Program-made: the position numbers and the translations under genes
NCBI GenBank assembly: GCA_964491515.1
Contig: CAZBGQ010000009.1
Location: 1 to 46,409 of the forward strand
Reading direction: 5' to 3'
DNA from: CAZBGQ01 sp964491515
GTDB lineage: Bacteria > Patescibacteriota > Gracilibacteria > UBA1369 > UBA12473
Length of the DNA stretch: 46,409 bases
Notes under the pieces: model-generated
Seen by the model: the letters and a program-made list of their open reading frames with translations, nothing else
Databases searched by the model: none
Told to the model about the DNA's origin: nothing
In this document: piece by piece, positions 15,408-25,200 of the stretch
Position numbering within the stretch: the stretch's first letter is position 1
Layout of the letters: every line of letters begins with the position of its first letter

Positions 15408-15797
15408 ATGTTTGCAATCGTTCAATTCGGATCCACACAATTTTCAGTGAAGGAGAAGGATGAAATCTTGGTCGATTTGACGACCATGGAGGAAGGAGAA
15501 AATATTATGGCAGATAAAGTGTTGTTGTGTTCAGATGATGAAGGAACAAAAGTTCAAGTTGGTACTCCTTATCTCGAGAATGTATCGGTTGAGTTTCGTG
15601 TTTTAGGAAATGAGCGTGGGAAAAAGATCCGTGTTTTCAAGATGAAACCTAAGAAGCGTTACAAGAAAACTCAGGGTTATCGTTCTGATTACACGCGTTT
15701 GAAAGTTCTTAAAATTTCAGCGCTTAGTGCTACTGCTAAAAAAACTCCAGCTAAGAAGGCTCCTGTAAAGAAAGCGACTGTTAAGAAAGCTGAGTAA
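15408..15797 (+). CDS. rplU: 50S ribosomal protein L21 with basic tail
   Basis: A 129-residue bL21. The core (1-103) starts MFAIVQFGSTQFSVKEKDEI and includes the GTPYLENVSVEFRVL and KMKPKKRYKKTQGYR segments that bind 23S rRNA. Residues 104-129 are a Lys/Ala/Pro/Thr tail (KKTPAKKAPVKKATVKKAE), an addition to the usual ~103-residue protein. A possible promoter is TTGCTT (15353-15358), 17 nt, TACTTT (15376-15381). L27 (rpmA), the normal next gene, is absent; the convergent pseudouridine synthase overlaps the tail by 17 nt. Confidence 0.95.
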   Translation: MFAIVQFGSTQFSVKEKDEILVDLTTMEEGENIMADKVLLCSDDEGTKVQVGTPYLENVSVEFRVLGNERGKKIRVFKMKPKKRYKKTQGYRSDYTRLKVLKISALSATAKKTPAKKAPVKKATVKKAE

Positions 15798-16707
15798 GAA
15801 ATTGTTGTAATTCTTGAGGAAGAGGGGCTGTATAAGTCACCTCTTTTTCTGTAGTGGGGGAGAGGAAGCTTAGTGTGTGTGCATGAAGAAATTGTCGAGT
15901 AAGCCCAAGTTCTTTGGCGGCTTGATTCATGCTTCTTTTCCCGTATTGCTTATCTCCAAAGACAGGAAATCCTATTGAGCTAAGGTGTACGCGGATTTGA
16001 TGAGTTCGTCCGGTCTCGATGATTATTTCGAGCAGGGAACTGGGGAAAGGTTCTGAGAATGCCTCTTTTACTTCATAGTGCGTGATGGCATGACGACTTC
16101 CTGGTCGACTGGTTACGCTTATTTTTTGACGATGGGTTTCGCTTCGATTTAAGGGCGCGTTGATGGTTCCATTTTTGGGTTTGATGTGTCCACCTACAAG
16201 GGTTTTATAAACCTTTTTGATTTGATGTTTTTCAAATTGTTTGGCTAGATGTTGGTGGGCTTTGTTGGTTTTGGCAATGATGATGAGTCCGGAGGTGTCT
16301 TTGTCGAGACGGTGTACGATGCCGGGCCGATTTGTTCCGCTGAGGTCACTGAGGTTCTTTTGAAAGTGGAATAAAAGCGCGTGAGCAAGGGTGTGGGTAG
16401 GGTTTCCTGTGCCTGGGTGAACGACTAGCCCTGCTGATTTGTTGATCACTGCATAGTTATCGTCTTCGAAAACAATGTCCAAGGGAATGTCCTCTGGGAT
16501 GAGTTGCGATGAAACCGGAATTAGGTCGATGGTTATTTGGTCGTTTTCATGTAGTTTGTAGTGGGGAGTTATTTTTTGTTTGTTGACTCGAACTTCCCCT
16601 GATATGAGGTGTTTCTTCCACATGCTGCGGCTTTTTTCGGGATAGGTTTTGTGTAGCCAGCTATCGATTCGTTCTCCTGTGCTGTTTTCGGGTGAAATTT
16701 TTTGCAT
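15781..16707 (-). CDS. RluA/RluD-family 23S rRNA pseudouridine synthase
   Basis: A 308-residue protein with an N-terminal S4 RNA-binding domain (about 10-70; RIDSWLHKTYPEKSRSMWKK) and a pseudouridine synthase domain. The catalytic motif is GIVHRLDKDTSGLIIIAK, with the nucleophilic Asp in RLDKDTSG. It is followed by ETGRTHQIRVHLSSIGFPVFGD. RluD-type enzymes modify 23S helix 69; RluC or RluB targets cannot be excluded. The in-frame ATG at 16737 is possible, but the one at 16707 fits typical starts and leaves room for a promoter. It diverges from tyrS. Confidence 0.9.
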   Translation of the reverse strand: MQKISPENSTGERIDSWLHKTYPEKSRSMWKKHLISGEVRVNKQKITPHYKLHENDQITIDLIPVSSQLIPEDIPLDIVFEDDNYAVINKSAGLVVHPGTGNPTHTLAHALLFHFQKNLSDLSGTNRPGIVHRLDKDTSGLIIIAKTNKAHQHLAKQFEKHQIKKVYKTLVGGHIKPKNGTINAPLNRSETHRQKISVTSRPGSRHAITHYEVKEAFSEPFPSSLLEIIIETGRTHQIRVHLSSIGFPVFGDKQYGKRSMNQAAKELGLTRQFLHAHTLSFLSPTTEKEVTYTAPLPQELQQFLTQLS

Positions 16708-16753
16708 GATTAGGTACACTGTATCCGATATCTTCATTATTTAATAGGCCCCT

Positions 16754-17941
16754 ATGACCACGGTAAAAGATTTATTGGATCGAGGTACGGTAGATGTGAT
16801 TGTGCGTAAGGATCTTGAAATGAAGCTTAGTGGTAAGAAAAAATTACGCGTAAAGCTTGGGATTGATCCTTCGGGGTCGGATCTTCATATTGGCCATATG
16901 GTGGTAGTTCGTAAGTTGAGGCAGTTCCAGGAGTTGGGACATCAGGTGGTGCTGCTGTTTGGTAATTTTACTGGGCAGATAGGTGATCCTACTGGTAAAT
17001 CTGATACGCGTGCTCCTAAGACTCAAGAACAGCTTGAGCAGAATGCTAAGCACTATTTGGATCAGGTCTCGAAAGTTTTGGATATTGATAAGGTTGAGGT
17101 GGTTTGGAATGCTGATTGGTTGTCTAAGTTAACATTTGCAGATGTGGTGCAGTTATCTTCTTTGTTTACAGTTGCTCAGATGTTGGAGCGTGATATGTTT
17201 CAGACTCGTATGAAGGCAGACAAGCCTATTTCTATGCATGAGTTTCTGTATCCGCTTATGCAAGGATATGACTCGGTTCCAATTAAGGCGGATGTGGAGA
17301 TTGGAGGAACTGATCAGACGTTTAATCTGTTGGCAGGTCGTACGATTCAGAGGGGATATGGTTTAGGGCCGCAGAACATTGTTACGGTGCCTTTACTTGA
17401 AGGGCTAGACGGAAAGAAAAAGATGGGGAAAAGTGAGGACAATTATATTGCAGTGGCTGATTTGCCTAAGGATATGTATGGAAAAACAATGTCGATTCCG
17501 GATGATTTGATTTTGCGTTATTTTGAGCTTGTGACAGATGTTTCGTTGGAAGATATTGAGGAGATGGCCGCGTTAATGAAGAAAGGAGAAAATCCTCGAA
17601 ATTTGAAAATGCGTCTCGCTCGTGAACTGGTCACTCTTTATCATGATGCGGATGCTGCGATTTTTGCTGAGGAGCAATTTATAAAGGTCTTTAGTGATAA
17701 TAAGTTGCCAGATGATATTCCCGAGATGATTTTTAAAGAGAAATCGATGTTGATTGTGGATCTTTTATTCGTATCTGAATTGGTTTCAAGTAAGAGTGAG
17801 GCTCGTCGTTTAGTTCAAGGAGGTGGAGTTAAGGTTGATTCTGAGAGGGTTTTGGGTATAGAATTGGAAGTCCCCATTTCAAAGAAAGGTGTGTTGATTC
17901 AGGTGGGGAAACGTCGGTTCTTAATTGCCAAAACTAACTAG
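16754..17941 (+). CDS. tyrS: Tyrosyl-tRNA synthetase
   Basis: A 395-residue class I synthetase. The nucleotide-binding loop reads LGIDPSGSDLHIGHMVVVRK, with the HIGH motif intact. The mobile loop reads KKKMGKSEDN, a KMSKS variant of the TyrZ-like type. The C-terminal S4 domain (about 330-395; KSEARRLVQGGGVKVD) binds the tRNA long arm. It charges tRNA-Tyr. A T-box leader is not visible in the 46 nt between it and the divergent gene. The PocR-PAS gene begins 4 nt after its stop. Confidence 0.96.
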   Translation: MTTVKDLLDRGTVDVIVRKDLEMKLSGKKKLRVKLGIDPSGSDLHIGHMVVVRKLRQFQELGHQVVLLFGNFTGQIGDPTGKSDTRAPKTQEQLEQNAKHYLDQVSKVLDIDKVEVVWNADWLSKLTFADVVQLSSLFTVAQMLERDMFQTRMKADKPISMHEFLYPLMQGYDSVPIKADVEIGGTDQTFNLLAGRTIQRGYGLGPQNIVTVPLLEGLDGKKKMGKSEDNYIAVADLPKDMYGKTMSIPDDLILRYFELVTDVSLEDIEEMAALMKKGENPRNLKMRLARELVTLYHDADAAIFAEEQFIKVFSDNKLPDDIPEMIFKEKSMLIVDLLFVSELVSSKSEARRLVQGGGVKVDSERVLGIELEVPISKKGVLIQVGKRRFLIAKTN

Positions 17942-17945
17942 AATT

Positions 17946-19322
17946 ATGGCTAAACTTCCAGCACTGATTGAGCTTGTGTCGCCTAGGACACTTCAGCGTT
18001 TACAGGATAATTTTGCTAAAGCTTTAGGAATTTCCTCGGTTATTTTGGATTTGGATGGAAGTTCATTGACGCAGGGTCGTTTCAACAGTGAATTTCTTTC
18101 ATCGTACTGTCGAGGTGATTTTAGAGAAGCAATAAAGGCTATTGAGCATCGGAAGACTCATATTTATGAATGTCAGTCGGGTATTTTTTCGTTCACTGCT
18201 CCAATCATGGTGGATGGACGTCCTGTTGGTTTGATTAAAGGAGGGCAGGTTAGATTGGGAAATCCGGATCTTCAATTATGTAAAAAGCGTGCTGAAGAGT
18301 TGGGGGTTGAATTTGATGAATTTCTTGAGGAATATTTGAGTTTGCCGTTATTTAGTCGTGATCGTCTTGTGGCTGCGGCAGATTTACTGCGTATGGTGGC
18401 TAGTACAATTTCTACTATGGCGTATGCGGGGTTGTCTGCGGAGGAAGAAATCCAACAGGTTACGTACATTAATGATCTTTTGGAGGCTGAGGTGAAACGA
18501 AAGACAGGAGATCTTAAGAAAGCTAATGATCGTTATCGTATGCTGCTTGAAAATGCGGAAGATGTTATTTATACAGTGGCGGTGGATGGTGTTTTGACGT
18601 CGATCAATGCATCTGTTTCTCGAATGATTGGTTATGATCCTGAGGAGGTTATTGGTCGTCATTTTTCTGAGTTTGTGGCTCCTGAGGATTTAGAGAAAAT
18701 GACAGAATCTTTTAGGCAGATTTTTGAGGGCACCAAGGCGGGTAGTTCTGGCATTGAGTTTCATCTTGTTCACAAGAAAGGAGGGAAGCGTTGTGTTGAA
18801 TTGAATAGTCGTGCCATTAGGGATGCTACCGGTCGTGTTGTCGAAATTGAAGGTGTTTTACGTGATATTACTGGTGCTCGTGAGGCACTTAATCGGATTG
18901 AGGCTTCGGAGCGGAAGTATCGTCTTTTGTTTGAAAATTCTTCTAAGCCGATTTTTGTTTTATCTAATGAGGGCATTTGTATGAATGTTAATTTGGCTCT
19001 GGCGCGGCATCTTGGTTATGAGTCTGTTTCTGAAATAGAAGGGCGTAATGTTTTGGAATTTATTCCTGAGGAATTTCACAAGGATTATCAGCGTGTGGTT
19101 CAGACCAAGATGTTTGGGAAGGAGGTTTTGTGGGAAAATGTGATTGTAGCGTTGCTCAAGAAATCAGGTAAGAAGGTGGTGGCTGATGTGGCGTTTTCGA
19201 GAGTTTCGGATGACATTTTGATGGGTATTTTGTGGCATCAGCGTCAACAGCGTTCGTTTTTGTCTAAGGCGATTTCCAAGCATCGCCAATCGGAGCAGTT
19301 GAGCAATCTTTTGAAGAATTAA
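17946..19322 (+). CDS. PocR-PAS-PAS sensor protein without an output domain
   Basis: A 458-residue soluble sensor from the ATG at 17946; an upstream start would overlap tyrS. Residues about 8-160 match a PocR ligand-binding domain: SVILDLDGSSLTQGRF, Cys55 in SSYCRGDF, then YECQSGIFSFTAPIMVDGRP and VGLIKGGQV. A coiled-coil linker follows (about 163-195). PAS domain 1 spans 193-315 and ends with the PAC-like GVLRDITGAREAL. PAS domain 2 spans 321-435. Nothing beyond the second PAS resembles a kinase, GGDEF, HTH or methyl-accepting region. It lies between tyrS and recG, 9 nt before recG. It may signal through a partner; the ligand is unknown. Confidence 0.75.
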   Translation: MAKLPALIELVSPRTLQRLQDNFAKALGISSVILDLDGSSLTQGRFNSEFLSSYCRGDFREAIKAIEHRKTHIYECQSGIFSFTAPIMVDGRPVGLIKGGQVRLGNPDLQLCKKRAEELGVEFDEFLEEYLSLPLFSRDRLVAAADLLRMVASTISTMAYAGLSAEEEIQQVTYINDLLEAEVKRKTGDLKKANDRYRMLLENAEDVIYTVAVDGVLTSINASVSRMIGYDPEEVIGRHFSEFVAPEDLEKMTESFRQIFEGTKAGSSGIEFHLVHKKGGKRCVELNSRAIRDATGRVVEIEGVLRDITGAREALNRIEASERKYRLLFENSSKPIFVLSNEGICMNVNLALARHLGYESVSEIEGRNVLEFIPEEFHKDYQRVVQTKMFGKEVLWENVIVALLKKSGKKVVADVAFSRVSDDILMGILWHQRQQRSFLSKAISKHRQSEQLSNLLKN

Positions 19323-19331
19323 TTAGAGGGT

Positions 19332-21386
19332 ATGCATGAACATCGAGGGTTGCTTAAGACACGTTTACGGGAGGTTCTTCGTACTACGGGGCCTCATTTG
19401 ACGGCGCTTAAAGATTTAGGAGTGGTGACTGTGGAGGATTTTTTCCATTATTTTCCGCGTGCATATCGTGATTGGAGTGATATGAGTACTATTAGCGAAT
19501 TGCGTGGTGATCAGGTTAATGTGGTTCAGGGAAAATTGACTCAGATGTTTTCTCGAAGAACAAAAACCGGTAAGACCATGACACGTGCGATTTTAGTAGA
19601 TCCAACTGGAGAGGTGGAAGTTTTGTGGTTCAATCAGTCTCATATCCAGCGTATGTTTCGGAATGGTGATGAGGTGGTTTTAACTGGAAAGATTAAGTTT
19701 GAGCGTGCCAAAGTTACAATGATGAGTCCTCAGTATGAGGTGGTTCGTAAGAAGCAATTACATACTGGCCGGTTGCTGCCTGTTTATCATGAACATGATC
19801 GTGTGACCTCTAAGTGGATTCGTGAAAAAATAGCACCTCTTCTTAAGGGGACGCGTTTATTAGAAGATCCGTTACCGGGTACGATTATTGAGGCCGAAGG
19901 GCTTATGGCTTATTCTGAAGCGGTGAGGGCAGTTCATGATCCTCAGTCGGAGGAGCAACTGGAGCGGGCACGTCATCGTCTGGCATTTGATGAGTTATTT
20001 TTGTTGCAGCTTAAGGCGCTTCGGCGACGTGCTGAATTTCGTCGCAATGCTAAGGATGAGGAGCGAATGATGACTCTTGATTCTGAATTGTCAGTTTCTT
20101 TTTTGAGTCGTTTATCATTTGAGTTGACTGGAGCTCAGAAGCGAGTGATTGAGGAGATTGGCAAAGATTTGTCGTCTCCTTATCCTATGATGCGTTTGCT
20201 GCAGGGAGATGTTGGGGCGGGGAAAACGGTGGTGGCGGCATTTGCTTTGTTGCACACTGTTAAATCTGGATTTCAGGGTGCTCTTATGGCTCCTACGGAA
20301 ATTTTGGCTCGCCAACATTATAAAAGTTTGTTGCTTTTATTAAGTGACTTTGGTCTTAATGTTCAGCTTTTAGTGGGTAGTTTAACGGTCAATCAAAAGG
20401 AAGATGTATCTCGACAAATTGCTACAGGGACTGTTGATTTGGTGATTGGGACGCATGCGCTTATTCAGGAGGGGATTCAGTTTAAGAAATTAGGATTGGC
20501 GGTCATTGATGAACAGCATCGGTTTGGAGTGAAGCAACGAGAGCGTTTGGTGGAGCAGGGGAGTCCTCATACTTTGAGTTTGTCGGCAACTCCTATCCCT
20601 CGGACATTGGCGATGGTGGTGTATGGAGATCAAGATGTGTCTGTGCTGGATGAATTGCCCCCAGGTAGGCAAGAGATCATTACACGTCTGGTTCCAGAAA
20701 AAAAACGTCGAGAAGGAGAGTTATGGATTGCTGACCAGATTCATAAAGGTCGGCAGGTTTTTATTATTTGCCCTTTGATTGATGAATCTGATGTGTTGGG
20801 TGTGAAGGCAGTGACAACTGAGTATGAACGGCTTTCTTCTGAGGTTTTTAGTGAGTTTAGGATTGGCTTGCTTCATGGAAAATTAAAAGCTGCCGACAAG
20901 GATTCAATCATGACAGCTTTCAGTGGGGGAGAGCTCGATATTTTGGTTTCTACTTCTGTTGTTGAGGTGGGAATTGATGTTCCCAATGCCACTATTATGT
21001 TGATTGAGGGCGCTGAGCGGTTTGGTTTGTCTCAGTTGCATCAGTTTCGTGGACGTGTGGGAAGAGGGGAGTATCAGTCATATTGTTTTCTTTTTACAGA
21101 TTCAAATTCTGAAGAGGCTCGTCGTCGTTTGGGTGCTTTGGTTAAGTATTCAAGTGGTTTTAAGTTGGCAGAAATTGACTTAGCGCTGCGTGGTCCTGGT
21201 GAGGTTTATGGGGTACGACAAAGTGGGATTCCTGATCTAAAAATGGCATCATTGGGGGATACGGAGTTGGTTGCTCGTGTACGTCATGTAGCGGCTCAGT
21301 TGATTCTTAGAGATCCCGAGCTTGAATGTGCTCCGCGGTTACGTGAGCAATTGGAGGTGTTTGAAGCGCTAACTAACGACGTTTAA
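19332..21386 (+). CDS. recG: ATP-dependent DNA helicase RecG
   Basis: A 684-residue RecG, the fork-reversal and branch-migration helicase. The N-terminal wedge/OB domain includes DFFHYFPRAYRDWS. The helicase core has the Walker A motif GDVGAGKTVVAAF, the DEQH box in VIDEQHRFGVKQRE, SATPIPRTLAM, and the motif VI-type segment GRVGRGEYQSYCFLF. The C-terminal TRG-type region FKLAEIDLALRGPGEVYGVRQSG is present. It has one of the few SD-like stretches here, GAGGG (19326-19330) just before the ATG. Its 3' end overlaps the convergent unknown gene by 14 nt. Confidence 0.96.
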   Translation: MHEHRGLLKTRLREVLRTTGPHLTALKDLGVVTVEDFFHYFPRAYRDWSDMSTISELRGDQVNVVQGKLTQMFSRRTKTGKTMTRAILVDPTGEVEVLWFNQSHIQRMFRNGDEVVLTGKIKFERAKVTMMSPQYEVVRKKQLHTGRLLPVYHEHDRVTSKWIREKIAPLLKGTRLLEDPLPGTIIEAEGLMAYSEAVRAVHDPQSEEQLERARHRLAFDELFLLQLKALRRRAEFRRNAKDEERMMTLDSELSVSFLSRLSFELTGAQKRVIEEIGKDLSSPYPMMRLLQGDVGAGKTVVAAFALLHTVKSGFQGALMAPTEILARQHYKSLLLLLSDFGLNVQLLVGSLTVNQKEDVSRQIATGTVDLVIGTHALIQEGIQFKKLGLAVIDEQHRFGVKQRERLVEQGSPHTLSLSATPIPRTLAMVVYGDQDVSVLDELPPGRQEIITRLVPEKKRREGELWIADQIHKGRQVFIICPLIDESDVLGVKAVTTEYERLSSEVFSEFRIGLLHGKLKAADKDSIMTAFSGGELDILVSTSVVEVGIDVPNATIMLIEGAERFGLSQLHQFRGRVGRGEYQSYCFLFTDSNSEEARRRLGALVKYSSGFKLAEIDLALRGPGEVYGVRQSGIPDLKMASLGDTELVARVRHVAAQLILRDPELECAPRLREQLEVFEALTNDV

Positions 21387-21846
21387 ACCATCTCCATGGG
21401 AGAACAAGGTCTAAGCAACCGCTTACTTCTAATTGATCACGTACTTGATCAATTAGTCTTTCTGGGATGGTTTCTAATCGTGCGCTTTGTACTTCAAAAC
21501 TTGGGGGTGCTTCTTCTTCGAGTATAATTTCTCCCTTAATACGCTTGATGAGTTTTGGCAGTGACTCTCTATTGATAAGGCTGCCTAAATAGGCTCGTGC
21601 TTCTCGTCCATTTCTAATTCTTTCTGGATGCCTTTGATTCATTCCTTGTGCAAAACCGATTACGGATGAGTCTCTCATTCTGTCAACCATTAAGCGTAGG
21701 GTATTTTTATTCGGGTGTGTTTCTAGCGTTGCCATGATTAATGGTTGCATGTTTCTTAGTGTGCATGCATTGAGTGCATTGATGGATTCGACACAGTCGG
21801 TGATGTGAAGATGGATGCCTATTCGTGTAGGGTCTTCTCTATGCAT
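21373..21846 (-). CDS. Hypothetical 157-residue protein
   Basis: I do not recognise this protein. It has no signal peptide or membrane helix, is rich in Arg and Leu, and appears mixed alpha/beta. Visible features are a charged start MHREDPTRIGIHLHITDCVE, a helical middle (MVDRMRDSSVIGFAQGMNQRH), an acidic stretch GEIILEEEAPPSFE and a basic end (WRWFKRR). It converges on recG with a 14-nt overlap, a pattern shared with other real gene pairs here. A weak -10-like TTTATA lies about 20 nt upstream. It could be spurious, but its length and coverage of otherwise empty DNA favour a gene. Confidence 0.5.
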   Translation of the reverse strand: MHREDPTRIGIHLHITDCVESINALNACTLRNMQPLIMATLETHPNKNTLRLMVDRMRDSSVIGFAQGMNQRHPERIRNGREARAYLGSLINRESLPKLIKRIKGEIILEEEAPPSFEVQSARLETIPERLIDQVRDQLEVSGCLDLVLPWRWFKRR

Positions 21847-22052
21847 ATTTTGTTGGTTGGCGTATAAATTTACTTTTTTTTGGTGGGGAAGTAAAGTGTT
21901 TCATCAGCTTTTTTTGTTGAGGGCCTTAGAACGCAAAAAGTGCTTTGTTCGTTTTGAGTAAGCCATTTGTTTGGCGTTGTATTTTTATTTGTGGGTGAGT
22001 CTGGTTTTTTGTTTTGATGAGTATGAATTTTGTTCGTTTCCCACTCGCTTGG

Positions 22053-22076
22053 TTTGCACAAGATATATTGTGCAAA
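22053..22076. promoter_or_regulatory. Perfect 9-bp inverted repeat, candidate operator
   Basis: TTTGCACAA (22053-22061), a 6-nt centre GATATA and TTGTGCAAA (22068-22076). It is not followed by a T-run on either strand, so it is not an intrinsic terminator. The symmetric 24-bp form fits a dimeric repressor or activator site; it lies about 105 nt before the -35 of the next promoter. Confidence 0.5.
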
Positions 22077-22181
22077 GTTAGATTGAGGTGGATGAGTACA
22101 TTTTTTATACCTCCCCTATTTTTGTGTTCGATTCGTGTTTGTGTCCTGCTTGGGCTTTTTGTCTTTTTTCTTTTCTCTCTG

Positions 22182-22210
22182 TTGATCGAATCCGGTTTTT
22201 ATGGTAAAAT
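22182..22210 (+). promoter_or_regulatory. Promoter of the 1263-residue protein operon
   Basis: TTGATC (22182-22187), a 17-nt spacer and TAAAAT (22205-22210), with an extended -10 TG at 22202-22203. Confidence 0.7.
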
Positions 22211-22214
22211 ATAT

Positions 22215-22229
22215 AGATTAATTTAATCT
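22215..22229 (+). promoter_or_regulatory. Perfect dyad at the expected start site
   Basis: AGATTAA (22215-22221), one T, and TTAATCT (22223-22229): a perfect 7-bp inverted repeat located 4 nt after the -10 box and 3 nt before the ATG. Confidence 0.55.
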
Positions 22230-22232
22230 GTT

Positions 22233-25200
22233 ATGTCTGCACCTCCTCCCCCATCGGCTGGTAGTATTGAAACTCCTGAATCGGCACCGCCGGAACAGTA
22301 TGCTGTTGCTGCTGTTGAGGCTCATGAGGCATTGGCTGAAGAGCCCCCTTCTCGATCTCGGCGCCTTATTGAGTTTTTGTCGAGTGCAACCAAGCAGATG
22401 TGGGAAACTTTTAAGGGAGCTGACCTGGTTGGAAAAGGCGCAATGGTAGCTGCGGGAGCGGTTACGGCGTATGTGGGAATTAAGCTTATTGAGAAGGGTG
22501 TTTCTCTTTTTCGGGGGTCATGGAATAAGGTTTCTAGTCTCGGTGATTCATTAGATGAGGGATTGGAAAAGGTGCGTGGATTTTCCATTAAAAAGACCAT
22601 TGCAATTCTTGTTGGTGGGTCTGCCTTGGTGGCTTTGTTTACTAATATGGATGAAATAATGGAATTGTGGGATGAGGCAAAGCTTCACCCTGAAGGTTTG
22701 TTTGAAGGTTTGAAGGCCGGTATTGCGGCTCGAGTTTTATCGGGTGCGTTAGATATTTCTGATGAAAGATGGGATGAATTGGCTGCAGAGCACTCTTGGT
22801 TTCCTTCTCGAGAGACACGAGATGCGGCTAAGGGGGTAGTTACGGATGTTAAGGATAGCTTGGAAGATGTAAAGAAAGGCATTGATGTTGGTCTAGATAA
22901 AATGGCCGAATGGGATGAAAAGAGTGGATTGAAGGCGTTGCGTGGACGTATGTGGGGTTTTTTGGATGAGAAATTTGAAGGATGGCGAGATAGTCCGATT
23001 TTGGTCATGATTAAGGATTTAGATGATCCAGCTAAGATAGCTGAGCATTTGAGTTTGGACACTCCGGAAAAACGTTCAGCTTTTTTGGATGAAATGCAAG
23101 GGGCTGCATTAGGTGCTGGGGCGGTTGGGGCAGGTTCCTATTTACTTCATAGCTTGATGGACTCTCCTTGGGTTGGTCCAATTACTGGTGTCAATGTAGC
23201 TCTTTATATGGTTATGCAAAATGAGAAAATGGATGCGGCTCTCGTAGGGTCTTTTAAATTTTTGAAGGAGACTGCAGATGCACTGCATAATCAGGTACAG
23301 CTTGTTGCCACTAAGATGGGAATTAAGCCTGAATGGCTCTTGCTTCAGGATGAAGGTTTTGGTGTTAAGAGTATGATGGATTATACATTCAAGAAAATGA
23401 TTGAGCATCCTGATTTGACGGCCTTAACTATTTTGAATGCTGGCTTCCTTGAGAGAAAATTAATTTGGTCTTTTATTAAGGATTCTTTCTTTTTCATTGT
23501 TAATGCAGCTCAAGAGACAGGAGAGTTCATTATTGAACACAAAGAAGTTTCAGGGCTTATGATGGCTGTAGGGGGGGTAATTTTAATTGAGCGTCGAAAA
23601 GTTATTAGTGATCTAGCTGAAATTTTCTATCCTGATGACGCTGATGCTCGTCGTGAATTTATAGATGATATTACTGGATTTCTTAATAAGTTCGAGATTA
23701 CTCGGATTTCTGATACTCCGGGTAAGACCGAAGCGGCGCTTTTACCTGTTTATGAGCGTTTTATAAAGGATCCTCTGGAGTTTATTTCTGATCCGGATAA
23801 TTCATTGGCTCTTTATGAGTTGACTAAGGACGGTCACTTAGAGTGGCATGTCTTAGAACCAGGGAAAACAGTGGCTGTGGGTTGGTTTTTCGGGGCAAAT
23901 CCTCTTAGTAATGCTCTTCATTTAGGATGGTATGAAGTTGAAGCACTTTTTGATGAGTGGGATACTCGTGGATTAAGTATGGATAATCTGGGTGTTTATG
24001 GAACCTATACGGGGGAATTGGTTATTACAACGGCTGCAATTTATGGAGCAGCTCGGAGCGGACTTTTTCAACTTGGAGGTTTTCATGGAGCAGAAGGCGG
24101 TACAATGCGTGCGATTCGTGCTAATTGGGCTCCTTGGGCTCCTGAATTTCGTCAAACTCTTCGCAGTATGGCTCGTGCTTCCTTGGATACGGTTACTTTG
24201 AGTGAAGCAACTAGTGCTCTTCAAGGACGTCGTTTACATAAAGTTTCATCTGAGGTTGCTCGAGTTTTGACTGTGGTTGAAGAAGTTAAGGGTAGTGGTA
24301 AAGTTAGTAGTGCTAATTTACGTGAGTTAGCTATTGCAAAGAAAAATATGGGGCGTTTATCTGCTCGGGGTTCTCAGGTTCATTATGCAGATGCAGAATT
24401 TATTACTGAAGTTCAAGTGCTTGATAAATTGGTCGAAGATATTTGGAGTGGATCCAATACAGCTCGTGCTTCTCAAGCAGCTGGTAAATCAACGGAGGCT
24501 AAGGCTAAAATCTCTGAAATCAGTGATATGGCCGGTGAATTAAAGAATAAGCATTCTTTGACTCAGTCTAAGTGGAGTCGCCGACTTGGTCGTGTCCAAC
24601 AGTTAATTGATGTTAAGTTTAGAGGTATTGAAAGTGATTATGTACCCGTTAAGCATGGACAGGAAATCACTACTCGTGGGATTGAGCGGCTTAGTAATCC
24701 AGCGCTTCGTGCTCATGCCCAAGAATTGAGTTTGCATGGCCTCTCCAGGGAATCTCTTATTGAATTGGATAGATCAGGGAGCTTGACTGAATCAGCAATT
24801 AAAGATTTTTTGAGAGATGTAAAGAGTGATAAAACTTTGGCTCCCAAGATGAATGAGATTGCATATATGGAACAATATGCTAAGCAACTCAAGTTTGTTC
24901 ATGAGTTTCAAAAATATGGAGCTCTTGCTATGGTGATTGCAATGGTCTATGGATTTCAGCATGCAGACGATAAGGCTGATTTCTTGATTCAAACTTCTGC
25001 TCACTTGAGTGGATTTGCAGCTGGCGTGGGAGCTGTTAGGGTGGCAGAAACAACTATGACAAATAAGCTTCCCCCTATTTATCGTTTGGCAGCTGATTTA
25101 GCTGTTGGTACGGTTTTTGCTCTTGGCGCTGGGAAGGCGGTTGATGCTTATGCTATGGAACCTCTTGATAAATATTTTCCGAATCGCAATCAAGTGGATT

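Larger units (their letters stand above)
21847..22232. other. Intergenic region upstream of the 1263-residue protein gene
   Basis: This 386-nt AT-rich region holds the start region of the minus-strand 157-aa gene, a perfect 9-bp inverted repeat at 22053-22076, a good promoter at 22182-22210 and a start-site dyad at 22215-22229. A 70-codon hydrophobic frame at 22014-22226 runs through that promoter and is not called. Confidence 0.6.

Noticed and set aside
22014..22226. 70-codon hydrophobic reading frame before the giant protein
   Set aside because: It runs through a good promoter and start-site dyad of the next gene, and its composition looks like translated AT-rich spacer.
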